DNA from: JACSRF01 sp963695505
GTDB taxonomy: Bacteria; Chloroflexota; Anaerolineae; Promineifilales; Promineifilaceae
Reading direction: 5' to 3'
Assembly (NCBI GenBank): GCA_963695505.1
Contig: CAVOGX010000008.1
Location: 62,001-126,000, forward strand
Length of the DNA: 64,000 bases
Shown: piece by piece, positions 24,798 to 35,535 of the stretch
Layout: each line of letters starts with the position of its first letter
How positions within the stretch are numbered: the stretch's first letter is position 1
The notes under the pieces: model-generated
What the model was told of the DNA's origin: nothing
Seen by the model: the letters and a program-made list of their open reading frames with translations, nothing else
The model's database searches: none
Position numbers and translations under genes: made by a program

Positions 24798-25553
24798 ATG
24801 CGTACCCCTATTATTGCTGGTAACTGGAAAATGAATAAAACGCCAGCCGAGGCAGCCGCCTTTGCCAACGAGATAAAAGAAGCTCTCAACGCTATTGAAG
24901 GCGTTGATATTGCCTTTTGCCCGCCAGCCATCGCCATTCCGGCCGTGGCAGAAGCTGTCAAGGGCACCAAAATCGGTGTTGGCGCGCAAAATATGTACTA
25001 TGAAGAAAAAGGAGCCTACACGGGCGAGCTGGCCCCCAACATGCTCACCCCCTTCTGCCAGTACGTCATCCTCGGGCATTCTGAACGACGCGGCTACTTC
25101 GGCGAAACTGACGAAGGCGTGAATAAGAAAATCAAGGCCGCCCTGGCCCACAATCTGACGCCCATTGTGTGCGTGGGTGAGAGCCTGGAACAAAATGAAG
25201 CAGGGGAAACCCACGTATTTGTGAGCGGGCAAGTGCGGGCTGCTTTTGCCGGTTTATTAGTTGAACAAGCGGTGAAGTGCATCATAGCCTACGAACCCAT
25301 TTGGGCCATCGGCACGGGCAAAACCGCCACCACGGAACAAGCTGGTGGCATCATTGGCCAGACTGTGCGGGCCACCTTTGCCGGGCTGTTTGGCGAAGCC
25401 GCAGCACAGCAGTTGCGCATTCAATATGGTGGCAGCGTCAATGAACAAAACAGCGCCGAACTAATGGCCCATCCCGATATTGATGGCGCCCTGGTGGGTG
25501 GCGCCAGCTTGAAGCCGAGTTTTGTAGGATTGGTGCGAAACGCAGCAGGATAA
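24798..25553 (+). CDS. tpiA: Triosephosphate isomerase
   Basis: A 251-residue glycolytic enzyme of canonical length. N-terminal RTPIIAGNWKMNKT carries the catalytic Asn/Lys, ILGHSERR carries the catalytic His, and AYEPIWAIGTGK carries the catalytic Glu with the flexible loop 6. IQYGGSVN and ALVGGASLKPSFV form the phosphate-binding loops. AAAAGGAG lies 7 bases before the ATG. The leader contains a TATTGACCATTGACAATTT simple repeat like those at other borders here. Its placement beside glycan genes is probably chance. Confidence 0.97.
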   Translation: MRTPIIAGNWKMNKTPAEAAAFANEIKEALNAIEGVDIAFCPPAIAIPAVAEAVKGTKIGVGAQNMYYEEKGAYTGELAPNMLTPFCQYVILGHSERRGYFGETDEGVNKKIKAALAHNLTPIVCVGESLEQNEAGETHVFVSGQVRAAFAGLLVEQAVKCIIAYEPIWAIGTGKTATTEQAGGIIGQTVRATFAGLFGEAAAQQLRIQYGGSVNEQNSAELMAHPDIDGALVGGASLKPSFVGLVRNAAG

Positions 25554-25599
25554 CGCAAACGTCAGGGAGAGTAGTTGGCAAATTAGCCACTAACCGTAA

Positions 25600-26400
25600 A
25601 TGAGCATGGCTAATGCAGTTTTGCCCCTCGTTTGGGTAATATCAACGTTTCTCATATTGCTGCTGATGCAGCGCTGGATTCACCGGCACTTACATGGCGT
25701 GAGCATGCTGTTAACCCGTCGCGCTGATTGGGCAGTTGTAATTTATTCGCTGATTTTGCTTCCGGGGGTGTTTTTACATGAACTGAGCCATTGGGTGGTA
25801 GCGACGCTGTTGGGAGTGCGCACGGGTTCGTTTTCGATTATCCCACGCCGCCAGCCTGATGGCTCAATCGTGCTGGGTTACGTGGAGTATTACAAAGGAC
25901 GTTCGTTGGGGCCGGTGCGGGAAAGCCTGGTGGGGGGTGCGCCGCTTATTGTGGGAACAGCCGTTATTCTTCTCATTGGCTACAAAATATTTGCCGTCAC
26001 CGACTTGACTGTCGCCATCCAAAGCGGGGACATTGCCCAGCTCACTCAGGCTATGCAGCAAACCCTGGCTGCAAACGATGTGTTCGTCTGGCTCTACCTT
26101 TTATTTGCCATCAGCAATGCGATGATGCCCAGTCCCGCCGACCGCCGGGCGTGGCCGGGCTTCTTACTCACTGTTGGCGTTGTCGTCCTGGCTCTCTACC
26201 TGCTGGGGCTGACCGACGTGATTCTTAGCGAATTAACCGCGCCCGTTACCACAGCAACAGGCTATCTGGGCACGGCATTTACACTGTCCATTGCGGTCGA
26301 TCTATTTTTTATGCTGTTTATTGCACTGGCCGAGTGGGTGATTGGCCGCGTGTTGGGTGTTTCGGTGGTGTATGGCGCAAACTCATCAACAAAGGGCTGA
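25600..26400 (+). CDS. M50-like (site-2-protease type) membrane metalloprotease homologue
   Basis: A 266-residue protein with about six membrane segments. The HELSH motif in GVFLHELSHWVVATLLG (residues ~61-65) is a zinc-binding HExxH within a membrane helix, followed by VRTGSFSIIPRR and VGGAPLIVG as in M50 proteases. SNAMMPSPADRRAWPG occupies the place of the usual NxxPxxxxDG third-ligand segment, with an Asp. Intramembrane cleavage of a membrane-bound regulator is possible, but no partner is encoded next to it. It ends two bases before an AACGGCCGTT palindrome. Confidence 0.65.
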   Translation: MSMANAVLPLVWVISTFLILLLMQRWIHRHLHGVSMLLTRRADWAVVIYSLILLPGVFLHELSHWVVATLLGVRTGSFSIIPRRQPDGSIVLGYVEYYKGRSLGPVRESLVGGAPLIVGTAVILLIGYKIFAVTDLTVAIQSGDIAQLTQAMQQTLAANDVFVWLYLLFAISNAMMPSPADRRAWPGFLLTVGVVVLALYLLGLTDVILSELTAPVTTATGYLGTAFTLSIAVDLFFMLFIALAEWVIGRVLGVSVVYGANSSTKG

Positions 26401-26578
26401 ACGGCCGTTGCCCGTCATCTCATTGACAAGGGTTGATGAGTATGCTAGCTTTTGACAAAAGCAACGCGCCATCCGCCAAATCATATCCAAATTTTTCAGG
26501 TTTTCTTCATTGTTTGCCCAGAAGCGGGAATCCGCTCTGATTTTGCCAATGTTTTTATGATCATGAAGGACATCTACT

Positions 26579-27352
26579 ATGCCAAAAATTGATGCCCTGC
26601 CTGACAGCTCATCCAGCCAGCGAGGGAGCCTTAACCACCAGGCAATTGAGGATTATCTCAAGACCATCTACATGTTAGCCGAGGAGGAAAGCCCGGTCAG
26701 CACCTCCCGAGTAGCTGAAGCCCGGGAGGTTAAGCCGGCTTCTGTCACCAGCATGCTGCAGCGGCTGGCCAAGCTAAATTTGGTTAACTATGAGAAACAT
26801 CGCGGCGTCAGCCTGACCAGTTCAGGCGAAAAAGTTGCTCTGGAGGTTATTCGGCACCACCGCTTGCTGGAGCTATACCTGATGGAAGCGCTGGGTTTCT
26901 CGTGGGATGAGGTACACGAACAGGCTGATGCGTTGGAACACGTGATTAGCGAAAAACTGGAGGAGCGCATTGCCGCCTTCTTAGGGCATCCAACCGTGGA
27001 CCCTCATGGAGATCCCATTCCGGCTAAGGATGGCACCATCATTGTTACCGACATGGAGTCGCTGGCTACCCTTCCTTTAGGTGCAAAGGGACAAGTGTCA
27101 CGCATAATTGATGACGCAAACAGTGAAATGCTGCGTTACTTGGCAGAGCTAGGCCTAACACCAGGAATGGATGTGGAGGTTGTGGAAATCGCTCCTTTTT
27201 CCGGGCCAATTACCATCTTAATTGATGACAACAAGACGCACAATTGGCCGGGCAGTAGCAGAGTCAGTTTTGATTTCGCCCACCTAGAACAGCGATGGCT
27301 GGATGTGCAGGTTTATAGCATAACTGCATGGCACTCCCTGGAGTTGAAATGA
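26579..27352 (+). CDS. DtxR/MntR family metal-dependent transcriptional regulator
   Basis: A 257-residue regulator: an N-terminal winged helix (AIEDYLKTIYMLAEEE, SVTSMLQRLAKLNLV), the dimerisation and metal-binding region with RHHRLLELYLMEALGFSWDEVHEQADALEHVIS (given in pieces: RHHRLLELYL, WDEVHEQADALEH), HPTVDPHGDPIP, and a C-terminal FeoA/SH3-like domain (LGAKGQVSRIIDDANSEML, GLTPGMDVEVV). This is the long DtxR/IdeR/MntR layout. It represses metal uptake genes when Mn or Fe is bound. No metal transporter is next to it, and I could not recognise a self-operator in the 178-base upstream gap. Confidence 0.88.
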   Translation: MPKIDALPDSSSSQRGSLNHQAIEDYLKTIYMLAEEESPVSTSRVAEAREVKPASVTSMLQRLAKLNLVNYEKHRGVSLTSSGEKVALEVIRHHRLLELYLMEALGFSWDEVHEQADALEHVISEKLEERIAAFLGHPTVDPHGDPIPAKDGTIIVTDMESLATLPLGAKGQVSRIIDDANSEMLRYLAELGLTPGMDVEVVEIAPFSGPITILIDDNKTHNWPGSSRVSFDFAHLEQRWLDVQVYSITAWHSLELK

Positions 27353-27565
27353 TGAACAGGCTATTTTGTCTGAAGAAATTAGCTGAAAGAACATCATGAT
27401 TTTTGTCACAAACATTGGAGGAAGGCGAGATTTAGAAAACATATTTGAGTAAATGTTAGCCCAATCGTCACCCACGTTTTTTTGTCCCAGCATCGCAGCA
27501 AGATGGCAAAACTACTAGAAGTTAAATCACGCATCCCTAAAGACTTACAGCCTTAAGGAAAAAAG

Positions 27566-30500
27566 ATGCCTCACCATCTGCTAAAAAAACATCTAAAAAA
27601 CCTGCAACAAAACCCTCATTATTCACCAACCCCTGAAGAGTGGCGCTTTGTTTTAGAACAACTCAGCCAAATAATCGACCAACAGGAAAAAGCCCCCCCA
27701 GAAACTGGCCTCGATTACCCCAACGACGAATCAGAGTTAAACAACCCTAATCCTATTACCGACACTTCCACAAGCGGGCTGCACGAAAAGGCAAATCGTG
27801 GCAGCACCAATGCATTGCTGCCTGTAGTGAAGCAAGAATTAAATGCACGTTTGGAGGTAGAAGCCGCGCTGCGCAGACGTATCGCATTTGAGGAATTGAT
27901 CATCACGCAATCCACTAATTTTTTGCACGTGGCCGGGCACAATTTGGACAATGGCATCGACAATGCACTGCGGCAGGTTGGGGAATTCATGCAGGTGGAC
28001 CGCAGCTACGTTTTTCTGCTGTCCGGCGATGGGCAAACCGCCAGTAACACCCACGAATGGTGCGCACCAGGGGTCCAGTCAGAAAAGGAACATTTGCAAA
28101 ACATACCCGTCACTGCCATGCCCTGGTGGATGGAGCAGTTGTCATCCCCCGCAGCCTGCATTCATATCCCGGTTGTGGCCGAACTGCCACCAGAAGCCCA
28201 GGCTGAAAAAGAGCTTCTGCAGCAGCAAGATATCCAATCTCTTATATGCGTTCCTCTCTTGCACGGCCGTTCTTTGATGGGCTTCTTGGGCTTCGACGCC
28301 GTCACTCAACCCCGTTCCTGGGCAGATCATGACATTACCCTGATAAAAATTTTAGGCGAAACATTTGCCAATTCTATGATGCGCCGGTTTATAGAAGAAG
28401 ATTTAAAAGAGGAACGTGATTTTGGGCTGCAAGTGATGAACACTATGGGTCAGGGGCTCACAGTCACCGATTTGAACGGCCGTTTCGAATTTGTCAACGC
28501 CGCTTATGCCGCCCTTCTAGACTACGTGCCCGGCACCCTCATCGGCATTCAGCCCATCAAGGTCGTTCATGAATCAGACCAGGAGCGCGTGCAATCTTAT
28601 TATGACGATCATCTGGCTGGCATAGAGCACACTTACGAAACGCGCCTGAGACGCGCCGATGGGCAGTTGGTGGACGTGTTGATAACCGGCGTACCCCGCT
28701 GGCGGCAAAACAAAGTCATTGGCGCCATTTCGGTTATCACCGATTTAACCCAACAAAAACGCGTAGAAACAGAACTGGCCCAGCAAGCGGCTGAGCTCAC
28801 TGCGCTTTACAGCGCTTCCTCCCAACTGTTTCGCAGCGGTAGCCTGCAAGAGTCGGCACAGCTCATTGTCAACACGCTAACCCAGGAGTTCGACTTTGCC
28901 GACTGTGCCGTCTTGCTGCTGGAAACCCTGCTGCCCGTACCCGAAACGGCCGTTACCCACAACCGCATCATCCGCATCGCCACCGCGGGCAAATACCAAC
29001 ACCGCGTCGCCGAGAAACTGTACATGGACGGCCCCGGCCTCATCGCCCACGCCATTACCACCGGCAAAATTGTGCACGTGCCTGACGTTCGTCGCGACCC
29101 GCGCTACCTCATTGGCGACAACCGCACCCGTTCTGAATTAGTGGTTCCACTTTGGGCCGGTCAGCAAATCATGGGAGCATTCGACCTGCAAAGCCCACAG
29201 GTCAACGCCTTCTCCGAGCGGGACATTCGCATCATCAACGTGTTTGCCGAACATGCCAGCCTGGCTCTGGAAAACGCCCGCCTTCACGAAGAGTCCCGCC
29301 GCCAAAACCAGGAATTAGAGCAGCACATCAACGAGATTAAGCTGACAGAACAGAAGCTGCGCCAGACAACATCTGAATTACAAGCTCTTTTTCAGGCGTT
29401 GCCTGATCTGTACATTCGCTTCCGCGCCGATGGCACAATTTTAGACCATAAAACTGGGCAGCCTGGCAGCAGATTCACCCTCGACGATGACCACCTGCAA
29501 GGAACTATTCAGGACATTTTCCCCGAGCCCATTGCTATGCGCTACCATCAGGCCGCCGCTAAGGCTTTGCAAAAACGAAAGCTTGTTACCATCAACTATT
29601 CCCAGAATTTTTCCCAGCAGCAAAAATATTATGAAGCCCGCTTAACCCCCCTCCTTGAAGACCAGTTGGTAGCCGTCGTGCGCGATGTAACCGAGCAGCA
29701 GCAGACCGAGCAGGCTCTGTATGAGGCTAAGGAAGCGGCAGAAACGGCCGCTCAGGTCAAATCTGAATTCCTGGCTAACATGAGCCACGAGATTCGCACG
29801 CCGCTCAATGCCATCATTGGTATGACCGGGCTGCTGCTGGACACTTCCCTCACGGCGGAGCAAAATGATTTTGTAGAAACGGTGCGCACCAGCAGCGATC
29901 AGCTTTTGAACGTCATTAACGACATCCTTGATTTTTCAAAAATTGACGCGGGAAGGCTAGAAATCGAGCAGCAGCCATTTAACCTGCGCGCCTGTGTCGA
30001 AGAGTCCCTGGACCTGGTTACCCCCAAAGCTGCTGAAAAAGGGTTAGATCTGGCATATTACATAGAAGACCACGTGCCTACCCGACTGGTTGGCGACGTC
30101 ACCAGGCTGCGCCAGGTTTTGGTAAATTTGCTCAGTAATGGCGTGAAATTCACCCACGAGGGGGAGGTCGTGGTCATCGGAAACGGCCGTTTGCTCCATT
30201 CCAACTTGTACGAAATTGAGTTCAAAGTCCGCGATACCGGTATCGGCATTCCCATCGAGCGCCAAAACACCCTCTTCACCTCTTTCACGCAGGTCGATGC
30301 CTCGACAACCCGTGAGTATCGGTGGCAGCGGGTTAGGCTTGACCATCTGCAAACGGCTGGTGCAGATGATGGGTGGCGATATTCAAGTGCAAAGTGCACC
30401 CAGGCCAAGGTTCCACCTTTACCTTCACCTTCCAGGCTGAAACCGCCCTCCAGCAGCAGCAAAGCCGTTTGGACAGCCCTCAGCCGCACCTTGAGGGTAA

Positions 30501-31689
30501 GCGCCTGCTCATCGTCGACGACAATGAAACCAACCGCTTTATTCTGACTCGACAGGCCAAATCTTGGGGCATGAAGCCCCATGCCGTTCCTTCCGGGATT
30601 GAAGCGTTGCATATGCTGGCCCAGAATGAGCCATTTGATGCGGCCGTTCTAGACATGCACATGCCGCAAATGAACGGTGCGAAGCTAGCATTGGAAATCC
30701 AGCAGCGCTGCCCTGACTCCAAGCTGCCCATTATCATGCTCACATCTCTCGGCCAGCGCGAACCGGGCTTGTCCAGCAATCTCTTTTCCGCCTACCTGAC
30801 CAAACCCATCAAGCCTACCATGCTGTATGCCGCTCTGGTAAAAGCATTAACCGGGCAGGATTTTGTGGTCAGCCGTTCGGCAGAATCAAGCTTTGATAAT
30901 CAGCTAGCCCGGAAGTACCCCTTGCGCATTTTGCTGGTGGAAGACAATGCCGTGAACCAGCGTGTGGCCTTACGCATCTTTGAACGTCTGGGCTACCGGG
31001 TAGATATAGCCGGGAATGGTTTGGAGGCAATCGATGCTGTGCGCCGCCAACCCTATGACCTGATTTTCATGGACATTCAAATGCCAGAAATGGATGGCGT
31101 AGCAGCCACCCAACGCATCCGGCAGTTGATGATCCATGCAACCCAACCGTGGATTGTCGCCATGACCGCCAACGCACTGGATGGAGACAGAGAAACTTAC
31201 CTGGCGGCAGGGATGGACGGCTACATAAGCAAACCGGTACGCATTGATGAGTTGGTGTCCACACTTACCAAATGCTGCCCACAATTGAGAGATCGCGATA
31301 TTGAAACGGCCGTTTCTATCGTTCCGCCTCAGGTAACAAAATCCTGGCCCATCAACATTGCCTCTCTCACCGCCATGATGGGGCTTAATGCCCCGCAGCA
31401 AATATACAAACTGCTGCCCGTCTACTTTTCCGAAAGCGACCATCTCATTCGCACCATGCAAACAGCTTTCAACTCCGACAACAGCCGTTCCCTACAACAA
31501 GCCGCCCACGCTTTATACGGCAGCAGTGCCAGTATTGCCCTGGAAACATTGGCAGAAATCAGCAGGAATATCGAAAAAACGGTGCAAAAGGAAGGTCTTG
31601 CGCAGGTAAAAGAATTGCTTGACGAATTGCAGCGCGAGTTTACCCAGGTGCAGAATGCCCTAGGGCAATCACCAACCACCCCGCCGTAG
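27566..31689 (+). pseudogene. Hybrid sensor histidine kinase (GAF-PAS-GAF-PAS-HisKA-HATPase-REC-REC-HPt), two frameshifts
   Basis: Domain order: N-terminal linker, GAF1 (~110-255), PAS1 (~275-400, NGRFEFVNAAYAALL), GAF2 (~415-570), PAS2 (~600-710), HisKA with SHEIRTPLNAIIG (phospho-His about 741), HATPase (N box LVNLLSNGVKFT, G1 DTGIGI), two receiver domains (LLIVDDNETNR, VLDMHMPQMNG; LLVEDNAVNQ, FMDIQMPEMDG) and a C-terminal HPt (AAHALYGSSAS). There is no membrane helix, so the sensor is cytoplasmic. Frames change at ~30316 (extra base in GAGTATCGG, breaking GGSGLGL) and ~30400 (extra C in a CCC run). Removing each restores one reading frame of ~1374 codons. Sequencing error or a recent mutation are both possible. 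SD AAGGAAAAAAG precedes the ATG. Confidence 0.82.
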
Positions 31690-31693
31690 GCGT

Positions 31694-33730
31694 TCAGGGC
31701 AACTGCACACAGCGAAAGCCGACTGTAGCGCTGATAAACGTCGGATCCAGGGCCAGACGATTGGCCGCCCGAATACGATCCGCCTCGTTATTGTTGGGCC
31801 AGGCGCCCCCCCGTGCCGTTTTGGTCAGCCCGGTGGAAGGCCCGGTAGGGTTAAACGTGGGGCTTCTATCGTAATAAGTAGCGTCGTACCAATCGGCCGT
31901 CCACTCCCACATGCTCCCCGCCATACTTAACGCGCCAAAAGGGCTGGCACCATCTGGCAGCGCATCCACCGGCTTCAAGTCATCGTAGCTTTGACTCATG
32001 TAAACGGCCACGAAAGCATTAGGCGGATCGCTGCCCCAGGGATACAAACGGCCGTCTGTGCCTCTGGCCGCATATTCCCATTCCGCTTCAGTAGGCAATC
32101 GCCCCCCCACATATTCACAGTAAGCCACCGCACCATACCAGCTAATATGATTGGCCGGATAATCTTCAAACCCTTCCATGGCATAAAAGCGAGACGACCC
32201 GTCATCGGCCGTTTCCTCAATCAAATAATTGGTATACCCAATGCGTTCGCGAGGCAGGGTGCAGTCGCGCCGGCTGCACGCTTGCAAATAGCTGCCCAGC
32301 TCGTTTAAAAAAGCGGCATACTGGCTGACGCTTACCTCATATTTGTCAATATAGAATGCATCAAGCCGCACGCCATGCTGCGGGCGTTCGTCATCCCCGG
32401 CCCAGGCGTCCTCGGCGCTGGACCCCATCAGGAAGGCGCCCGCGGGTACATACATCATCGGCATGCCATCAATTTCGCGCACAATGCGGGTCGGAATGGG
32501 TGTGGGGGTCGGCGTCACCGTATTTTCAGGCGTTGGGGTGTCTGGTAGAACGGCCGTTGGTGTTGCGCTGGGCGGCACGGCCGTTTCTGTCGGCACCGGC
32601 GTTCCAGTTGACGCAACTACCAGGTCAGGCACAATGGCTGTAACTGCCAGCGTGGGTTCGTCATCAGGAACCTCGGCTGCCACCTGTGATGGTTGCGCCG
32701 AACCTGCCAACCACAGCGCCACAGCAGCAACAATAGCCAGCAAGGGCAGCAAAAGCCAGAGCTGGCGCAGCCGCCCTCCGGGGACCGGGCGGGGGTTGCC
32801 GGTGCGGTGCAACATATCTGTGCCATGTAGTTCATAAACCGGCAGACGCATGGAAACGGCCGTTTCCGTTGGCTCTTCTGGTTGCGGCAGTCGTTCCTGC
32901 ACCTCGCGGCGCACCGCCACTACATCCGCAACCGTAATCGTGCGCAGGTTCAATTTTGCCTGACGTTCATACAAGGCATAGCCAAACAATTGCAGCGTAA
33001 AGGGGTAGCCCTCCGTCAGCTCGTAAATATAATGCGCGACGTCCTGCACCACCGTGTAAGAGATAGGTTGGCGAATGAGCGCCGTCGCGGCCTTCAGGGA
33101 CAAAGTCTGTACCGTCTGCTGGTCAGCCTCATGCAAAAAAGAAAGCGCCTGCCGCAGGGCCAGGTCTGCCTCCTGCGCCACCGCAAACAGGGCAAATATC
33201 GCTTCGTATTTCCGCAGCAGTAAAGCCAGGTTTTCTAAAATGTCCGGTGGAAGAATGCCGCCATCAATAGCCGGAAGAATCGCCTCGACGTTATCAAAAA
33301 GGAATAGCAGCTTGAATTCCTCGCGACCTTCCAAAATGGGTTGCAGAAGTTTCTGGTCAAAAGTATGGCGCGCGCGATCGACATAACCAGCCGGGTCCGG
33401 CTCTGGCAGGCTGATACCTTGGTGCCGTAATGCCCCAACGGCCGTTTCCGCCAGAGAACGGTAAAACAATGCCGGGCTTTCCAACTGTAACTCGCTCACA
33501 TCCACCAAAACCGGCAGCACAAATTCCCCTAAACGACCGTTAGCCACCTGATGGAAAATAGAGGACTTGCCCGAACGCGGGGGGCCAAACAAGGCCATCC
33601 AGTGCCGCCCCGTCACCGCTTCCAGATTGCTGCGGATCCAGGCAAACAGCGTATCCTGCCCAAAAAACAGCCGTTCCTGGCGGACTGGCCCCTGGACAAT
33701 ATACGGGTTTTGCATCGTTTGATCCGTCAT
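31694..33730 (-). CDS. P-loop (AAA/STAND-like) ATPase fused through a membrane helix to an FGE-sulfatase domain
   Basis: A 678-residue protein starting MTDQTMQNPY at 33730 (AGGA 8 bases before). Residues 1-280 are an AAA_16/STAND-like ATPase with Walker A GPPRSGKS (49-56) and Walker B LLFLFD (141-146). One membrane helix follows at ~324-342, then a Pro/Thr-rich linker with many TPTPTP repeats, then a formylglycine-generating-enzyme-type domain (~430-678: IDKYEVSVSQYAAFLN, GGRLPTEAEWEYAARG, RGGAWPNN, GFRC). FGE-like domains often bind nucleotides or peptides rather than oxidise cysteine. The ATPase would be cytoplasmic and the FGE outside. Function unknown; signalling or defence roles are possible. 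Confidence 0.78.
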   Translation of the reverse strand: MTDQTMQNPYIVQGPVRQERLFFGQDTLFAWIRSNLEAVTGRHWMALFGPPRSGKSSIFHQVANGRLGEFVLPVLVDVSELQLESPALFYRSLAETAVGALRHQGISLPEPDPAGYVDRARHTFDQKLLQPILEGREEFKLLFLFDNVEAILPAIDGGILPPDILENLALLLRKYEAIFALFAVAQEADLALRQALSFLHEADQQTVQTLSLKAATALIRQPISYTVVQDVAHYIYELTEGYPFTLQLFGYALYERQAKLNLRTITVADVVAVRREVQERLPQPEEPTETAVSMRLPVYELHGTDMLHRTGNPRPVPGGRLRQLWLLLPLLAIVAAVALWLAGSAQPSQVAAEVPDDEPTLAVTAIVPDLVVASTGTPVPTETAVPPSATPTAVLPDTPTPENTVTPTPTPIPTRIVREIDGMPMMYVPAGAFLMGSSAEDAWAGDDERPQHGVRLDAFYIDKYEVSVSQYAAFLNELGSYLQACSRRDCTLPRERIGYTNYLIEETADDGSSRFYAMEGFEDYPANHISWYGAVAYCEYVGGRLPTEAEWEYAARGTDGRLYPWGSDPPNAFVAVYMSQSYDDLKPVDALPDGASPFGALSMAGSMWEWTADWYDATYYDRSPTFNPTGPSTGLTKTARGGAWPNNNEADRIRAANRLALDPTFISATVGFRCVQLP

Positions 33731-33917
33731 AAAGCTGGTTCCTGAAGCATGGTGGTTGAGTATAAAAAAGAATAGTGCAAACGCCAACCAATTAGTCAGC
33801 CTATCGCCTGCATTCATGCCAATTTTTCCGCCGCAGGCAAGCTGGCTGCCACTTGCTACATCCCTATATTACCTGTATTATCTCCTCAACATCTTACCTA
33901 ATTTAGGAGATTTCACA

Positions 33918-34172
33918 ATGAGTGAAGAAGCCACACTCCCTATCAGCCCCGAACTGCTTGAAATTTTACGCTGTCCCGTAGCGGTACAATCCGATAAATA
34001 TGGTGAAGACCCCGGGCGATTGGAACTGGTACACAACTGCTGGCTGGTCTGCGCTGACACCGGCATGAAGTACCCCATTCGCGACGGCATTCCCGTGATG
34101 CTCATTGACGAAGGCAACAAGTGGAAAGAAACGGCCGTTGATGATCTCCCCGTTCCCCCGCCACCTGCATAA
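33918..34172 (+). CDS. Trm112-like / UPF0434 small zinc-ribbon-type protein
   Basis: An 84-residue protein. The ATG at 33918 is chosen because TTAGGAG lies 7 bases before it; longer in-frame extensions have no ribosome site. The segments LLEILRCPVAV, CADTGMKYPIRDGIPVML match the Trm112p/UPF0434 fold, whose relatives act as allosteric partners of methyltransferases. Here only single Cys residues, not full CxxC pairs, remain. It is divergent from the ATPase-FGE gene and followed 42 bases later by a response regulator. Confidence 0.8.
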   Translation: MSEEATLPISPELLEILRCPVAVQSDKYGEDPGRLELVHNCWLVCADTGMKYPIRDGIPVMLIDEGNKWKETAVDDLPVPPPPA

Positions 34173-34214
34173 CCCCATAAAGGTCGCCTAATCTCTTTAC
34201 GGAGCAACCTGGGC

Positions 34215-34592
34215 ATGAAAACCATTCTCCAAATTGAAGACAATGAAGCTAACCGCATTCTGGCCGAGCGGGTCCTGGAACGGTTCGACTACCGGCTGCT
34301 GCATGCAGCAGATGGCGAATCTGGTGTAGCCCTCGCCATTGAGGAAAAACCTGACCTCATTCTGGTAGACATGGGTTTGCCTGACATTGATGGGCAGACC
34401 GTGGTAACCTTGATGCGCCAGATTCCCGAGCTAAATCAAGTGCCCATTGTGGCCATAACCGCATGGCCTCGTGATGTAGCCGAAGAAATGGCCCAACGGT
34501 ACGGGTGTGATGGCTGCATCGTCAAACCCATCGACGTGCGCCATTTCCCAGCCCAAATCGCCCATTTCCTGGAAATGAAACCCAACAGATAA
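34215..34592 (+). CDS. Single-domain CheY-like response regulator
   Basis: A 125-residue receiver with no output domain. Acidic pocket EDN (9-10), phospho-acceptor Asp52 in LILVDMGLPDIDG, the Thr/Ser switch in ITAWP and Lys104 in CIVKPID are all present. It probably accepts phosphate from a hybrid kinase or passes it on. The large hybrid kinase 2.5 kb upstream, with its terminal HPt, is a candidate partner (inference only). TTACGGAG is 9 bases before the ATG. Confidence 0.88.
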   Translation: MKTILQIEDNEANRILAERVLERFDYRLLHAADGESGVALAIEEKPDLILVDMGLPDIDGQTVVTLMRQIPELNQVPIVAITAWPRDVAEEMAQRYGCDGCIVKPIDVRHFPAQIAHFLEMKPNR

Positions 34593-34650
34593 TTTGTGCT
34601 CCAGGGCTTAAAGCCTGCTGACTTACGCCCATGCATTGCAACCTCCATCC

Positions 34651-35487
34651 ATGGAACTTGTTACCGCCGATAATTACACCTTTGAGCAGCTTACCGAAGC
34701 ATATAACCAAACCCGGGTCGACTACCTGGTTCCAATGCCCATGAATGTGGCCCGGCTGCGCGAATATGTACAAACCTACGACGTTTCCCTGCCGGATTCC
34801 TTTGTTGCCAAAGGTGGCGATCTGTTATTTGGGTTGGGCATGCTGGGGGTTCGTGAAAATCGCACCTGGATAACCCGCTTAGGGGTGCTCCCTTCAGGTA
34901 GAAGGCAGGGAACGGGGCAGGCTCTCATGGACGCTTTATTAGGCCGCACGACCGAATTAGGGGTAGATACCGTCTGGCTTGAAGTGATTAAGGGCAACAA
35001 ACCGGCTCACAGCCTCTTCCGTAAATGCGGCTTCACAGAAACCCGCGAGCTAATCGTAGCCCGCCGCCCGCCTACCCCCCAAGCAGACAACTTCCTCAGT
35101 GAGAAAATCAGACGAGTGACTTTTTTAGACCACGAAGAAGCCATCATCCTGCTTTCTCACCGCCAGGATCGCCCTAACTGGCTCAACGAAACCGAAAGTT
35201 TACAGAACGTGCGCAATCTTTCTGCTTTGCTGGTAGAACTCCATGATGGCGGGCGCGGTTGGGTCACCTACCACGGGGGACTGCTACAGCTCACCCGGAT
35301 CATCGTCGAAGTTACCATGGGCGACCCGGTGGAGGTTACCGCGTCTATTCTGCACGTGTTGCACCAGCGTCACAAACGACAAGATGCCATCTCGGAGAAT
35401 ATTCCCGCTGACGACCCTAAATGGCCTGGGTATGAATTGGTTGGTTACTTCGACTCCTTCCGGCGCATCGAAATGGTGCGAGAGTAA
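34651..35487 (+). CDS. GNAT family acetyltransferase with a C-terminal second domain
   Basis: About 278 residues. Residues ~5-135 are a GNAT domain with the acetyl-CoA loop RLGVLPSGRRQGTGQALMD and the LFRKCGFTETREL strand. The remaining ~140 residues (FLDHEEAIILLSHRQDRPNW..., GWVTYHGGLLQLTRIIVEV) look like a degenerate second GNAT or a dimerising arm. The ATG at 34651 is taken; a TTG 5 codons upstream has no better ribosome site. Substrate unknown. Confidence 0.72.
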   Translation: MELVTADNYTFEQLTEAYNQTRVDYLVPMPMNVARLREYVQTYDVSLPDSFVAKGGDLLFGLGMLGVRENRTWITRLGVLPSGRRQGTGQALMDALLGRTTELGVDTVWLEVIKGNKPAHSLFRKCGFTETRELIVARRPPTPQADNFLSEKIRRVTFLDHEEAIILLSHRQDRPNWLNETESLQNVRNLSALLVELHDGGRGWVTYHGGLLQLTRIIVEVTMGDPVEVTASILHVLHQRHKRQDAISENIPADDPKWPGYELVGYFDSFRRIEMVRE

Positions 35488-35535
35488 TGTGCCTGTTTGT
35501 CGATAGCCATTTACATTTGCTAACTTACAATTTCT

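Noticed and set aside
26401..26578. Self-operator of the DtxR/MntR regulator
   Set aside because: No convincing palindrome resembling DtxR- or MntR-boxes was seen; the only palindrome is the genome-wide ACGGCCGT.
31694..33730. Complete anti-phage defence island around the ATPase-FGE gene
   Set aside because: Neighbours are a kinase, a Trm112-like protein and a response regulator; there is no nuclease, toxin or reverse transcriptase next to it.
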